The translations under genes were made by a program, and so were the position numbers. 64,000 nucleotides of DNA from Sipunculus nudus (lineage: Eukaryota > Annelida > Sipuncula > Golfingiida > Sipunculidae). The notes under the pieces are model-generated. The model was not told the DNA's origin. It saw nothing but the letters and a program-made list of their open reading frames with translations, and made no database searches. Below are positions 23,561-37,156 of the stretch, in pieces (the stretch's first letter is position 1; the number at the start of each line of letters is the position of its first letter). Where the stretch lies: positions 36,527,339-36,591,338 of the forward strand of contig CM049316.1 of NCBI GenBank assembly GCA_026874595.1, read 5' to 3'.

Positions 23561-26166
23561 CAGTGAAGTGGATATAGGGCGTTGTCTAGTAGTTGATTAA
23601 TAAGTATGAAGCGGAAGAAACCCGTTCCAGCCCCATTTCTTGAGTACAAATTAAGGCTTTAGGATAATTCCTTATCTTAAATCAACAGGGCTTAATATTA
23701 ACATAGGATCCTTACGGTGTGTTTAGCTTCATCCTTCTTCAAAAAACAGTTCGACCTCTAGGCCACGGACCTATTCATTAAAAATCACGAAAACACACAA
23801 TGTTTGGTGTTAGGTCGTCTTATATAGAATTACTTCGAATTGCTGGAAATTCGACATAAGCGAGTTTGATTTAAACACTTTCGGCCTCGTTCTCGTTAAA
23901 AAAAAATACAAAATTTAAAACACATGATATTGCAGTTGAATAGCTAACTTGAACAAAAGGCAGCTCTGTTTTATGAAACCGCACTAACATGGCCAAAACT
24001 ATAAACAAAGGAGGCCTTTTCAAATCAGAGTTTATAATGCGCTCCTCTGAGTAGTAAATTTCATCCATCCAGGTAAGTGACATAATACACAAACGTCAAA
24101 CAAATTGAAACCCTTCATATGCAGTTACAGCAAAGGGCATCTGTAGCTCATCGAATTGAATTATCTGTTTTTCGCCATTCGTCATAGGTCCACATATCTG
24201 ACAAATTACAATCTACTTACTCCAAGATAGCATCACGATTTCAATTTCCCATGTGACTGCGGGCCATAATTTAAAATGTGTTGGGACGACGTATTTTGAC
24301 AGGTTATTGTGCAGAAGGAATTTCAGACAAAACAAACTTAAACGTTCAGCGCCGCTTATTCACCGTGTGTACGTGTGCGTGTAATCATATCAATTCTTTT
24401 GGACAAATGTGGAATAAAAATGTACACAAATTAAGTGAAGACAGTTTGTACAGCTTTAAAAAAATAATTGAAATACAACGTCTTTGGGGGTTTCTCAGTG
24501 TTATAACCCTGCAATGGGGGTTGGCTACACATGCAGGATCCGCAGATGCGGTTAAACCGGGCCTGGGTGACACCAGGATACAGTGCTACCCACTGTCAAC
24601 TAGTCCTTTACCGAAATGGAACTATGCAGGGGTATACACGTAGGTTAAGAATTATTTATGTCAGTATTTAAAGAAGGTGATGACCTCCACCAAAAAAATT
24701 GAAGAAAAGAAAGAAACTGAAATAATCAAAATGAAAAAAAAAATACTCTTAATTAATCAATAAAAAACATGCACGTGCTCGGGCTATATCAAAATTTTCA
24801 ATCAAAACCAACTAACAAAATTAAAAACATAAACTATTCACACTTCATTTAAACAAGAACATGTGTGCACCAGAAACGGTACAGGTTTATATGTCATTAT
24901 TTGACTGGTCAAATTATCGATGCCCTCCCGGCAATGCTCAACATATACGGTCTAAATGTAGCACCAGACCTGCTCCGGCTCCGCGTAAAATAAGTTTACT
25001 CGAGTCATTTGATTGGTTCACTTGCCTTGCTTATTATTCGTGAAATAGACGTCTCGCTGAATCAAAGTCTGTGAATGCGCAACTGTTATTGACATGTAGT
25101 ATGTAAATGATCCTGACCAGCACATGATCATTACAGCATTAACTTTCTACATCATTTAGAAGGAACCATAATTTGATAAACAGCGACATAAACAACATTT
25201 ACAATCTAAGGTTCATTAAACTTCATTGAAAGATCATTTGAGATATTATATAAAACAGCTTCCAAGTCTTACTAATTTCGCAAGTTAATTAACTGCTAAA
25301 TTACTTAATTAACACTGGCAACTTTAATTTCAGATACCCCAGGATTAAACAGGTCCAACGGTTTTGTCATCAAATGCTAAGCGTTACGAACTTATTACTG
25401 ATTGATGCAGGCAGATTCTTAAAGTACAAATAGAATTACATTATATATTGAATTTCATTTACATAATCTTCCCCTTGTGATTAAGGTAAGATGTTTTTTT
25501 CTGACAAAAATACATTTCATGAAAAATATATTTAATAATTAAATAATAAGAAAAGCATTTTAAAACCTGGTTATTGTAAACATACATGTGTGTAGAAACG
25601 CACAATACAGAAGAATCAGTGCCAAGAAAACATATCGTTGTTGTGCATTTAAGAAAAATTAAATTCTCAGTAATACAGGTATTTAGATTGTGCTGGGGCA
25701 TTTGTACGGGCAAAACAATTAGCTGGGTACATTCTTATCACATAATGGTATGTTTATGAAAAATGTAATGTTAATTAAATATTAGGTTTATAAAGCATTA
25801 AAAAAGAAAAGGCGGTTTTTTTTACGAGGAGCTTAATTAAAGGTCATAACAATGGTTCTTCGGAAGGCGAAAAAGTGAAAGGATGTGAGGAACTTATGAT
25901 ACATAGAATAGTGATACCATTGATACGACGAGTACACTGCTGAAGCCGAAAGGCTAAAGGGCAGGGACGTCAATACAGTTCGGACGAGGAGTGTAATCCC
26001 CCGATATTAAGAGAGCAAGATTTATATACTGGAAAGAAAAGATATATCAGTAATTAGAATGAGAGAATTTTGTTTCTACCTTTCTGCGTGAACATATTTT
26101 ATCAGGGTTATACTGAGTTGGAATATTACAAATATTTTAAGTATATGTATATATATATATTTATAT
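23561..26166. other. Intergenic, nothing recognised
   Basis: AT-rich. The 121-codon ORF at 24278-24643 has no recognisable domain and starts at a non-ATG codon. Confidence 0.4.
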
Positions 26167-26269
26167 TATTACCATTATTATTATTATTATTATTATTCAA
26201 GTGAAGATGGCGCTCGAGCTGGTCACAGCGCATAGTCAAAGCTATGTCTGCATCACTCCATCGACCAGA

Positions 26270-26307
<38 letters not shown>
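26140..26307. repeat. (TA)n, (ATT)n and (TA)n microsatellites
   Basis: TA at about 26143-26162, ATT at 26167-26198 and TA at 26272-26307 around a short unique stretch. Confidence 0.9.
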
Positions 26308-26310
<3 letters not shown>

Positions 26311-26789
26311 AAATTGACGTCATTACCTGGGGGGGGGGGCTCTAACGTTGACACGACCGAAACGAATCGAAGTTAAAGTGGATAGTCATGGGATTTTCAA
26401 TTTATTCCGGTCTCTTGTGAGGAGAACATTTAGAAAGGTTAGCGCAAAAATATCCAAGACGCACAAATAAGCGCAGCTTCAGACTACCCGCACTGATAGC
26501 AAGGTGAGATAGCCAGCAGGGCAGCGGCACCCACGCCCACTCAGTTGCGAATGCCAGAACACGCGAGCCACCAACATGAAGACAGGCGCTAGTCTAGAAC
26601 CTTTACAACGAATAATTTAAGAGTGATCTCAGTTTTCTTCATCAGCCAAGACTAAACAGGAAACATCAAAACTATCTGATTTATCTACGGCTTGGGCAAC
26701 CCATGTTAAGAAAACTATTAGTGCTTTGGTCTTCAAGTTAATAACAGAAACAAAACGTTTTACATGGTTTATAGTCCAGCTGTAATGAG
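26308..26789. other. Intergenic, nothing recognised
   Basis: Mixed-composition spacer before the inverted-repeat region. It includes a short G run at 26330-26338. Confidence 0.4.
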
Positions 26790-27485
26790 AAGAACTTTGC
26801 AAAAAATGAAAGAAGCATGAAACTTGGCATAACAGTTGTCCATACCATACCAACTATTTTCAGATATAGAGTCAAGAGGAATTCACCCTATTTTGGTCAA
26901 AATCCAAGATGGCGGCCAAGATGTCCGCCGGAATATAAAATATCAATAAATCCGGTTATATTTGTCCTAGAATGCATAGCAAGTGCACTATTTCTATATT
27001 TTTAGGGTCAAGAAATTCTTTTAGAAGGGTTTCAAGTCTGTATATTGACTCTGTGAATGAATTCTGGTTTTGTTAATTCCGGAATTATTCTAAATTTACC
27101 TTTTTCTGGCACATCGAATAACAAACATTATAGTTGTCAAATGAAAGTGTCATTTCCTGGGCTAGGTATGTCTGTTTTGTCATGCATTTTGATCGCAATA
27201 TTTCATATTTCTTCCTTTAAATTTCCTCTTATTTGCAAGCTGATAAATGTAATTGCTTTGAAGAGATGATGGGTGCAAGAAACTTTTCTGTCAAAATCTA
27301 CAATAAAATTAAAATCTAAAATTAAATTAAAAACTTGATATGTCAATAAACACTATTCATAAGAGAATTTAAAACCTATGTACATGTAATTAGATTCTAC
27401 GATCAACGTAAGTTTCATGTAAACCCCATGTTACGTTACTACAATTGGGAAATATCAAATGCATTAATAAAACTGTACTGGCATT

Positions 27486-27487
<2 letters not shown>

Positions 27488-27523
<36 letters not shown>
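27488..27523. repeat. (TA)n microsatellite
   Basis: Pure TA tract. Confidence 0.95.
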
Positions 27524-27526
<3 letters not shown>

Positions 27527-27569
27527 TTTAAAGTATTTGAGCCCTATATATGTTTCAATGTAATGAAAT

Positions 27570-27750
27570 GGACAGTCCAGTGGTAAAACGCTCGTCTATC
27601 TTCACTAGCACCCCGGATTTGACCAACATCGTTCCTATCAGAGTGGGTTGTAGTGGTCCGTCTAAGGACGGTTGTTTTCTCCGTGTCCTCCGATTTCCTC
27701 CACCCTATATGCTACCAAACGCAACAATTCGAGCCATGGAGCGGGGCTTG
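27570..27750 (+). mobile_element. SINE-like sequence
   Basis: An A-box-like TGGTAAAACGCTCG (27581-27594) and B-box-like CCGGATTTGACC (27613-27624) are followed by a CTCCGTGTCCTCCGATTTCC motif similar to a conserved domain of some invertebrate SINEs. The 67-codon ORF across it is probably spurious. Confidence 0.45.
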
Positions 27751-29599
27751 TAATAGTTATTATAACTAATTGTACAGTCCATATAAAAGATATAATAATA
27801 AAATAAACAATCAATATATGAAACAAAGTTTATCTTGCTTATAATTATTATATCCGACTCAATGCATGCGTGGCAGGATAAAGACTCATAAATAAAAAGC
27901 TCACACCTGTCAGATTCTATGCCTTCTGTGTACGTATTGAAATTTTGCTTCATTAGCACTTTCAACGGTAAAATATGCTACAATTTGTTGAAAACTGCAT
28001 TTTAAAATGAAAGTGTCATTTGCTGAGCTATTTATTATTATATTAATTTTATACTGATTTCTTCTTTTTGATTTCCTTAGCGGTGATGGATGAAAGAAAT
28101 TAAGCTATCATGTCTGGTATCAAATTTGGAGCTTGATATATCTGCGGAGAAAAGTTAGATTTTTAAAAACTCTAAAAACATGATATATTAAATTTTACGA
28201 TCAACTTAACATTCATGTAAACCTTTGTTAGTCTAATTGGGAAATATCAGATTGTAGTGCTTAAATTTAATATACATGTACTGTATTTGAACACCATGCG
28301 TGTTTGACAGGATACGCACATATGTAGAAGCTCACACCTGTTTACTATATAGATTCAATGCTTTTTTGCCATAAGGTGATGGCTTTCACCCTATGCTGGC
28401 ATTACGACAGATACAACACACATTTATAGGAGCATATCATGATGCTGTATGCTACCTTTGTGCTATGGTGATAATTGCATGACATAATCAAAATAGATGT
28501 AGATACCTTTGCACATTACTAATATTGTGATGTTATGATGATGTTCGTACGAAATAAAATGTATAAGTAAAATATCACTACTTTTTTGCTGTGATGAAAT
28601 TTTTGTGATATAAAACGTTTTTCTTTTTTAACGAGTTGGCATTCACATTGCATAATATGTTGGTGACAACAAAATACTTTTATTTGCTAAGGTTATGGAC
28701 ACTTTTAGATTCATGTAGTACATGCATGTATTATTATAATATTTACCACATGTCAAAAACTTCAGGAGTCAGTGCTGCCAGTGTTCAAGCCAGCTGATCT
28801 TTGATCTGTCATGGATGTATAAGCAGGGAATGGAATTCACACCACAAGGTTGAAAAATATAATAAACCCTTAGGTTCCAGACATACATTTTATCTTCATC
28901 ATCTTGACTACATCAAAATTCTGTACAAAATTTGGTTAGAGTTTTCATTGACTTGATTGGCGTACGTGAGTTATGTGCTTTAAGCTGTTGTGCTATGGCG
29001 GTTGATATTTCTCTTTGTGTCAGCTTTATGTCCCAATGCAGAATGTATTGAAAACTTGTATTTCATACCACATGCTTCATCAAGTGAACATACATTAATA
29101 TGAATAGACTAGTTCTGAATATTATTCCTGAATATTATTACTACTGAACAGAATGGTTTATTACATAAAATTGTGTAATATTGCTATCAACTTTTTTCCA
29201 ACTTGTGCCTGAATGATTTTTCGATCTGACAGGACAACATCCAGTGTTTTCTTCTGGTGAATCACACACAATTCCAATTTATGAACTGTCGGTTCTGTAT
29301 ATCTATGTGCACATGCTGTTTTTTTTTCAATAAATGTTGTAAATATTTTTTATTTTTAATCATATTTTTAAATACGTGTAAGTTATATAAAAGGTGTACA
29401 TAATGCAAGCAGACTAAGTATTTTAAGACATTTACTGGAAATGCAAAGTCAATGTTATCTAATTGGTAAGGATAATCTTACCATATCACCAAAGTAGCAG
29501 GTAAATTAAAAACTGCATATGTATCTACAAGTTTGCTGATTCTGTCATGCACAATCACCACAGTACAAAGATAGCATATAAAAGAGTAAGACCTCGCCT

Positions 29600-29655
29600 A
29601 TTGGTTACTGCTTTGGACATCAGATCTGTAGGTCTCCACTTCGATCCCTGTAGAT
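29600..29655 (+). mobile_element. tRNA-like SINE head fragment
   Basis: TTGGTTACTGCTTTGGACA (A-box-like) and CACTTCGATCCC (B-box-like, 29637-29648) are spaced as in a tRNA. Weak and lacking a cloverleaf. Confidence 0.3.
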
Positions 29656-31020
29656 GTCTCAATGGCAAAATAAAATCTCGCCAGAAACCAATTAAGAGAT
29701 TCCCTTTAATGTCTTAACGATAGGGTATGATTTCTTTTTAATGACAAACCCTCCTTATCGTAAGGATAACCTAATTCTCATAGAAAGTGGTACCACAAGG
29801 CCTAAATCTAAATCTTTCCTTTAAAAAGAAAGCATACAGTATAATGTTGTGAGCTTCTGAATGTGTACTGATTCTGTCTTCATGCAAGCAAAGAGTCTGA
29901 AAGCTGCACCATTACCTTATAGTAAAAGAGTCATTAAATCTATACACCTGACAAGTGTGAGCTTCTACCCGTGTGTGAATCCTGTCATGCACGCATTCAG
30001 TGTTAAATAAAATTTATAAACAAATATAATTTATTTTACATGGATGGTACAACTAGTTATAATATATATGTAATACAAGGCACATGGCTCGGATGGTGGT
30101 GTTCGGTAGGGGTGGTTAGAATCGGAAGTCAAGGAGAAAAAAACTACAACCCACTCTCAAAGCATCACAGGTTATAGAATCTTTGTCGCAAGAGGTAAGA
30201 GTCAAGCGTTTGCCATTCACTACACTGAAAGAGATACAGTGTTCAAATATTCAAAATTAACATATATATTAAATTTTAGCACAGTATTCAACAAATTAGA
30301 CTTACCGTTCCATGTGCTTGTAAAAAGGCAATTTAGCTAAAAAAAAATGCCAAATAAAACCAGATTTCATTCACAGAATCATAAACTGACTTGAAACCCA
30401 TAAAAATGAATTTCTGTGCCCAAAAACACAGAAATAGTGCACTTGCAATTCATTCTAGGACAAATAACATTTCATATATTGTTATTTCCTAATCCGGCGG
30501 CATCCTGTCCGCCATCTTGGATTTTGACCAAGATATTCTGAATTCCGCTTAGCTTCATATCTTGAAATATTGAGTATGGTTTCGACAACTATTATTTCAA
30601 GTTTCATTTTTCTTTCATCTTTAACACAATTCTTTTAAATATGCAGCTTGACCGCTGAACTTATGGGAATAATACCAAACTCTTGTTATAAAAAAAAAAA
30701 CAAATAATGAGTACCTGAAGAGGTTTAGAACCTCAAAAATTAAATTTCACAGCCCAAAAATCATAGAAATAGAGTACCTGCAATGCTTTCTAGAGATATT
30801 ATAACTCAAGTTATTGGAATTTTTTAATCCGGCGGCCATGTTGGCCTCCATCTTGGATTTTCGCCAAGATTATTTTCAGCTTGGCCCTATATATATCTGG
30901 AATTCACCGTTAGGCTCCAAAGAACAGTTTTGCCATCTTTTGTTTTCAACAGTTCTTCCAAATATGAGAGCTTAACCGCTGAACTATTAGGTATAAGAAT
31001 AATGACATTCCATATATATG

Positions 31021-34000
31021 GAAAATAATTCCGCCGAAAGTAAAGCCATGTTTATCTTTAGTATTTTGTTTAAAATGTAATAACTGAAAAAAGGAAAATT
31101 ATATAATAAAATCGTTCTTATAATAGGTGATTTCATTCCACCTTTATTAGACCTATCTTGTAATTTCTTTTAAGATAATTGATTAAAAGACAACTATAGC
31201 ATTGATCATGACATAAGATATTTCTGGCCACTTGATGTAAGTATTTTTTATTATGATGTCTAGTATAATACCGTGTTTGTATAATATATGTATAGAGGAA
31301 AGCACCTATATTGGCCGGACTCTCTATATTTGTAACTGAGCTAAAAAAGATATGTTTAGCCAGAATAAAATGCAGGGAAACATCACCGTGTGGCAAAAGC
31401 GGACCATTTAGTCATCATCTTTGTCATCACGTGAATGTTAGTCGTCATGGTACCAGTCTGGTAAACCGAAAGTTACTGATCGCTGTATTTACTATGACAG
31501 TTGCTGGCAAGTAGCTGATATACTCAATATTAAGATAAACTAACAGCAATAATTTTAGTCTTTGGCACAAGAAAATTAAACTGTTTTTTTTTTCTGCGGT
31601 TCTTAGTTGTGTATAAAATATAATGTATTACGACCATTACGGTCAGATTTTGGCATTGAAAAACTATTAGACTGTATCGGTATGTTTCTTAAGATTATAT
31701 AAAAGTATTTAGAAAAAGCATATGAATGCATGTTTGAGATGGAACTAATGAATGTTTGTCACATTATTTTTATTCCATAAATGTGAACGCCCAAACAGAC
31801 TGAGCTACATTTCATGTCCCCATCGGAATAAATAAATAATTATCATGTTAGGAAAGTAATTATTCTTAAATGTCTAATAAGTTATAAATATGTTTATTTG
31901 TCAACTTTTTGATTACATTCTTTTATATTAAAAGATTTCTTCAATAGAAACGGTGTTCACTGGAATCTTCTAAATGATTAAATTCGACAGAGTTAGACCG
32001 TATGATAATTTACGAAATATTCGCCCTGTTCACCAAAGTAATCAAAATGATAAATTAGGTGTAAGTACATGAGAGTCTGTATACTAAGAAACATCTGTAT
32101 ACTAATAAAGTCTGATTGAATAAAAAAAAAATAAATTTCTGTTTTAAACATGAAAGAAATAGGCTACAGGAAAACTAAAAACAAGTGGTCTGTTGTTCTT
32201 TCTAAAAAAGATAAATGTTTAAATTATTTAGAATATTACATGAAAATGAATGTAATTCTAATTAATACATAGTACCATAAAAAAAGAATATTTGTAAAAT
32301 GATATAAAATGTATAGTGTACTTTATGGATTTATGGAAAGCATAATGATTCACTCTTCAAATATAAAATTGATTAAACCGAATAAGACATCTTATAAATC
32401 ACCACACAAATATAAAAAGTTTCAACACTTGGGGACAAACTTGACGGGGTTTTAATGCAATAGGATGGCAGGTACGTGGAAGCATTCTTCGCTTTTATTC
32501 CCTGAAGAATCATATCTGGCAGTGAAAAAGGGGACTCGCGCAAATTCACGAAAGATTGACTGTTTCTATATTGACCGACTCTGCATGTCATTTAAATGAT
32601 ATACGGAACACCGTTATCTCGTTTATAATTGTCAGGCTGGAAACAAGGGCTGATAAAAAACCCGGGTGCTGAACCGCCAGCTGCACACCTGATGTGGGGG
32701 TGTTTATAATGAACAAAATAAGATGTCAGCAATTTTCTGTCAATCAACGAACGTGTAAAAATCTACTGTACTCGGACTAATCAACCTATTACATCATGTT
32801 TTCTGGTACATCATAATTTTCTTTAAAAGCCTTTTGTATGTGTGAATTTGCAGGGCCTGCATTATATGATCATACGGATTTAGATATAAAGGTTATATTT
32901 TACAAAGTATAAAGGCTTGAGCGGTTTGAAATTGTGTCTATGGTGTTTGTGTATTCGTATATATGTGTGTGTGTGTATGCATGGTATGAGAGAGACAGAG
33001 AGTTGTAACTAATGTTGTATTTATTTAGAGCATTCTACTATCTCGGGGTGATCATGGATTTTTGAACATAGAATGTTAAGGACTATTTTAATTTGATTGA
33101 CATGGTTTCGTTGTCTTTATATCTTTTATTCTCCGAGGAAAATCAAAATACAAACCATTTCTCAAAACCGGAAGTTCTCCGCCTCCCACACAATGTTGTG
33201 TGTAGTTATTTCATTGAAATGTGTTGTTTTCCTGAAGAGGTTAGGATATTTAACAATACACATGATAGAAAAATATTGATCTTCTTCAAAATGCCACACC
33301 ACACCAGAAACTGTTTATTTTCTTTGTCCCCTATCTTTAAGCACGGAGGCATTTTTATCCGGCATGTAATTATGTATAATCAGGGATTGTCAAATTTTGA
33401 AGGGTTTTGGAAAACTTGAACCTTTTTCGTTTTTTATATAATTATCATATCACTATAGGCTATGAAAAGAAATCTTGTTGTTATATAAATATATGCTTAT
33501 AGCGAAATGTACGCCTGAGTTATCAGCATGGTGTTCACACCACTGACGGGTTCGTTTGAGGCATTCGGTAATGGTCAATGACTGATACAAGGTCCTAAAG
33601 TCAGAAATTCGCGCATCCCATCGGACACTAGGACCCTCAGAACCGAGCGTCTTCTAGAGATTTTTAGCGTTATAGACGCTTACCCTCGCGTTCCTGAAAA
33701 CTCTGTATAATGCATTCTCTTATTGAAGATAATAACCTTCTTGGAATAGAAATAGAAAATAATCAATTTCACAACATTTTTTTTTAATACTTGACTGTGA
33801 AGTGTACAGGCATGTTTATTGGCTGAAACTGCATGGCTATAACCACTGACATGGAAAGTTCAAGTAAATCTTTGTCACTTTTGTCAATCACCTGTTAACA
33901 CAGAAAATAATTAGTTCTGGAGAAACTTTCTGTCTTCGTTGCTAACTCCGCGAAGACGGTCAGCGATCCTGAAAAAAATATGTCATGCCAGTCTTGTCGT

Positions 34001-34292
34001 GACTATCTATAATATCACCATCTTCTTCGGTCCATTTGTAGAAAACTGGCTTGTTTTCTGATGGTGTAGTAAGGGATTAAAGGAGCTACAGACTGTCAAC
34101 ACCTCGGGGGCGTTGCTGATATAATAACGGGCTCGTCTGACTTTTAATGCCCTCACGTCTATAAATCAAATACGCCATGCGATGGATTATGCCCGCAGCC
34201 GACGAACGTAATACCAACCCGCAAGACAGCCCTGTCTGGCAAGCAAGTGTGCATATATGTATGTACCTGCTAGGGACGCTCGATATATATTT
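31021..34292. other. Intergenic, nothing recognised
   Basis: AT-rich with AT-driven ORFs (for example 33093-33419). No domain, repeat or RNA gene identified. Confidence 0.45.
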
Positions 34293-34745
34293 TATTGCAA
34301 ACATTTTGCGCAGATAAAAATACTGGGCCAATGTGGGATTCGAACCCATGTCGGTGCCCCACCTGTCTGGCTCTCGAACCGCTTCGCTAGAAAAGTAAGC
34401 TTTACTTGGGAAACAGTTTGGTCTGCTTTTATGTGCAGCCCGAACACGCACCCTCTTAGAAACGTTCTGCTATCAGAACAAGATTAATTTTCAATGGGAG
34501 TCTTACGTCTCAACCTAGTTCACTAGGTTGCGGTAATTATCCAGTTACTTCAAACCAATATTCCCTGACACCCACCAAGTTGGGTGTCATCTTGGAAGAG
34601 CCCCCATTCGATACGTAAATATTTTGGGGAATTATATTAGGAATAAATATCGGACCGATCCGGGATTTGAACCCAATTCGGCAATCCGACCGCTTCACTA
34701 TAGCGAGACAGTTCGGTCTGCTTTTATGAGCATCCAATAACAGTA
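34293..34745 (-). mobile_element. TRIM-like LTR element, decayed copy (two LTRs)
   Basis: LTR relics at about 34293-34446 and 34611-34745 flank an internal region of ~164 bp. The LTRs keep ATTCGAACCCATG and CCGCTTCGCTA (minus-strand B and A boxes). The internal part keeps CCCTCTTAG (polypurine tract on the minus strand), GTTCTGCTATCAGAAC and GGAAGAGCCCCCA at 34594-34606 (primer-site position). It has acquired two perfect hairpins, AACCTAG/CTAGGTT (34512-34529) and ACACCCA/TGGGTGT (34568-34587), absent from the other copies. It is much more diverged than the 37-kb copy. Confidence 0.65.
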
Positions 34746-36189
34746 CATCATATGTTAGGGTTATATGGGCTATGTTATCATACAAAAATGCCCCTTTGTA
34801 ATGGGCCCATCAGGTTTATAACGAAGTGGGTCCTGTGGCATTGACCTTGCCAAAATGTCCTAGAAATAAATAGTTTTTCCTCGACTAGCACGTGACACAT
34901 ATGTGAATGTTAAAAATGTTCGGCCTTACCACTATGAGTGTCCCCTCCCTTTTAGGGATGGTCTGATGAACTATTTAGAATTATTTCATAAAGTGGCCTA
35001 TTCCTATTTGTTCATTCCACGGATTTATAATATATGAGGCCCCGCCAAAACACGTCCAACAAGGGCATCTTTCGACAAATAAGACGAACTATAATGTTTT
35101 GCAAAAATAATGCGTTGCTTCACTATCAATAAATAGTGTCATTTTTACTTCCACACATGTGCAATCAATGTTTTGTTTTATGTTTAACAACATGGACACT
35201 TGTACCTTGTTTACAAGCAGCTTGAAGATAAACAATAATAGAGCAGGAATGTCTAAAATTCATCAATATATTCGCAGAATAAACCAGAAACCACAAAGAT
35301 TCTACACAAAAAGCAGATGAGCAGGTAGTTTAAATCTGAGTTTTTATCTGAGGCAGCGCAATATATTCTTTTCTCGGAAAATTATGTTTCATACCTTCCA
35401 CTAGGTCGAAGATTAAGTAGGAATTCCTAAATCATATATTCGGTGCTTTGATCATATAAACTATTACATTTTTCCTACTAGATTAATACACATTTCCATG
35501 ATTCGAGGAAGGAGTAACATTGCTACTCTACTCTATAGCAACGTAAATATGTGGTTGAAAAAGCGGATGTTACTATGTCTTGATATTCTCCAACCAAAGC
35601 CCATTGCGTTTGACAATTCGCAGACTTTATATGTAGCAAGGAAAAAGTCCCTCATGTGGTTACAGAGGCTCGGTCCATCTCTTCGTTGAGGCTAGGTAAT
35701 TGAATTTGGGTTGTAAAATTAGGTAATTTCAGAGGCAAGGGAAGTACAAGAGTAAAACCAGTGACGAAATATTAAGAGTAGCGAGATCTTATCTTGATAT
35801 AATTTGAACGATGCATAATATCAATTCTAGAAAGGTTGCTTGGCTTTTGGCATTAAAGGAAATCAGAGGGGCCAGGAAAACACCTCTTTAAACTTTGCGA
35901 ATGGGTTTTATAGCTTTAGCCTTGGCCCAGTTATCAGATGATATAACACTTGCTTGCTGAATATCTTCCGAAGTCTACTTTTTAAATTAAATTTGACGAT
36001 GTGTCGTATCAATACGGAAGTTTCTGTTATATGTTACCAGTTATCCCTACTAATAAACTGAAAAAAAATAAAGACCTACATAGCAAGCGTGTTCATTCGC
36101 TTCTACCTACGTTCTATAAGGATTTGTCTCCTTTGTGCTTGAATGTTTGTTACGTAGCATCATAAAGTACAACGTATGCCAGATAACAT
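34746..36189. other. Intergenic, nothing recognised
   Basis: No gene or repeat seen. Confidence 0.45.
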
Positions 36190-36255
36190 TAGCTTATGGT
36201 CTAGTGGACATCGTAGCAGCCCAGCAAGAGAGCGACCTTGGTTCAAATGCCATTA
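36190..36255 (+). mobile_element. tRNA-like SINE head
   Basis: TGGTCTAGTGG at 36197-36207 fits the tRNA A box and GGTTCAAATGC at 36240-36250 fits the B box, 32 bp apart. Acceptor and anticodon stems do not pair, so this is a tRNA-derived repeat rather than a tRNA gene. Confidence 0.5.
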
Positions 36256-37156
36256 CCGACAGTTTTTATTTAATCATTTTGTTTTACGAGTTTGCATTAC
36301 ATCGGGCCAGACCTGAATTCGTTTATCGTCTTTTTAGGGTTTTTATGTTTGATCATGTTAATGTTATCACCAGTTGACAGATTATTGTGTTACTATGATG
36401 ATTAAGTTTTAAATCAGTTTTAATGTAAAATACAACAGCGCATGAAATGACCGCTGAAGCGCCAAATCAAAGATTTCATTCGCAATTTAATTAGCTCCTG
36501 GGACATTCATAACTTGATGCTAGCACGAAGTCATTCAATTGTAATATAGAATATTTTCATTTCAACTCATGAAAGTGGGTCAGGAATACTAACAGCTCCA
36601 GCAGTGTTATAAAATGTTCTAACTATATTGAATCTATGTTTAAGCGTTGCCAACGATACAAAAAGTAACGTTCTAGTATGTCTGAGCTTATCTTATCCAG
36701 CCCCGTGAGACACAATAACTAACGGTGATAAAGGGGGGGGGGCAGCAATTATTTTAGACAGCATGAATGCGAGAACGAGAAGAGACCAATGTAGAGGCCG
36801 GTTTCACTTTTACAGTGGCACACTACACTACTGATAATATTCGTATTCAGTCACAATCTAAAAAATCGATACCCGAACAGTCAGTTATCTTTGTATCCTT
36901 AGAGTGTTTGAGAGAATTCTAGGTTATGCATGTAATGTCTGCTAGAGGCAAAGGAGTAGGACAAGGGGGCGTTTAGTACCCTGGGAATGAGTTAACAAAA
37001 AATGGCTTGTATCTTGGAAGAACCTCCGAGATCCCCTCTGTCCTATAACGAAAGTTTATGACTTCTTAATAAAGAAACATTCCACAGTTGAATAAAAATC
37101 AGCTGTACCCATCACGTGCGTATTTTTTTCTTCTTATTTAGTTCATATCTGTTAGT
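36256..37156. other. Intergenic, nothing recognised
   Basis: No gene or repeat seen. A run of nine G at about 36734. Confidence 0.45.

Larger units (their letters stand above)
26790..31020. repeat. Large imperfect inverted-repeat region
   Basis: The block GGTCAAAATCCAAGATGGCG plus CCGCCGG and GCAAGTGCACTATTTCT occurs forward at about 26890-26995 and reversed at about 30430-30545, with a third, more diverged reversed copy at about 30770-30890. A second shared motif, ending AGAAGCTCACACCTGT, is forward at about 27850-27920 and 28300-28350 and reversed at about 29845-29990. Diverged direct duplication also exists inside the left arm (27120-27480 and 28000-28260). The centre is near 28.7-29.1 kb. 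No transposase or other protein was recognised. Confidence 0.55.

Noticed and set aside
24278-24643. 121-codon ORF
   Set aside because: Non-ATG start, no domain, no splice context and background-like composition.
27550-27753. 67-codon ORF
   Set aside because: It lies across a SINE-like sequence with tRNA-type boxes.
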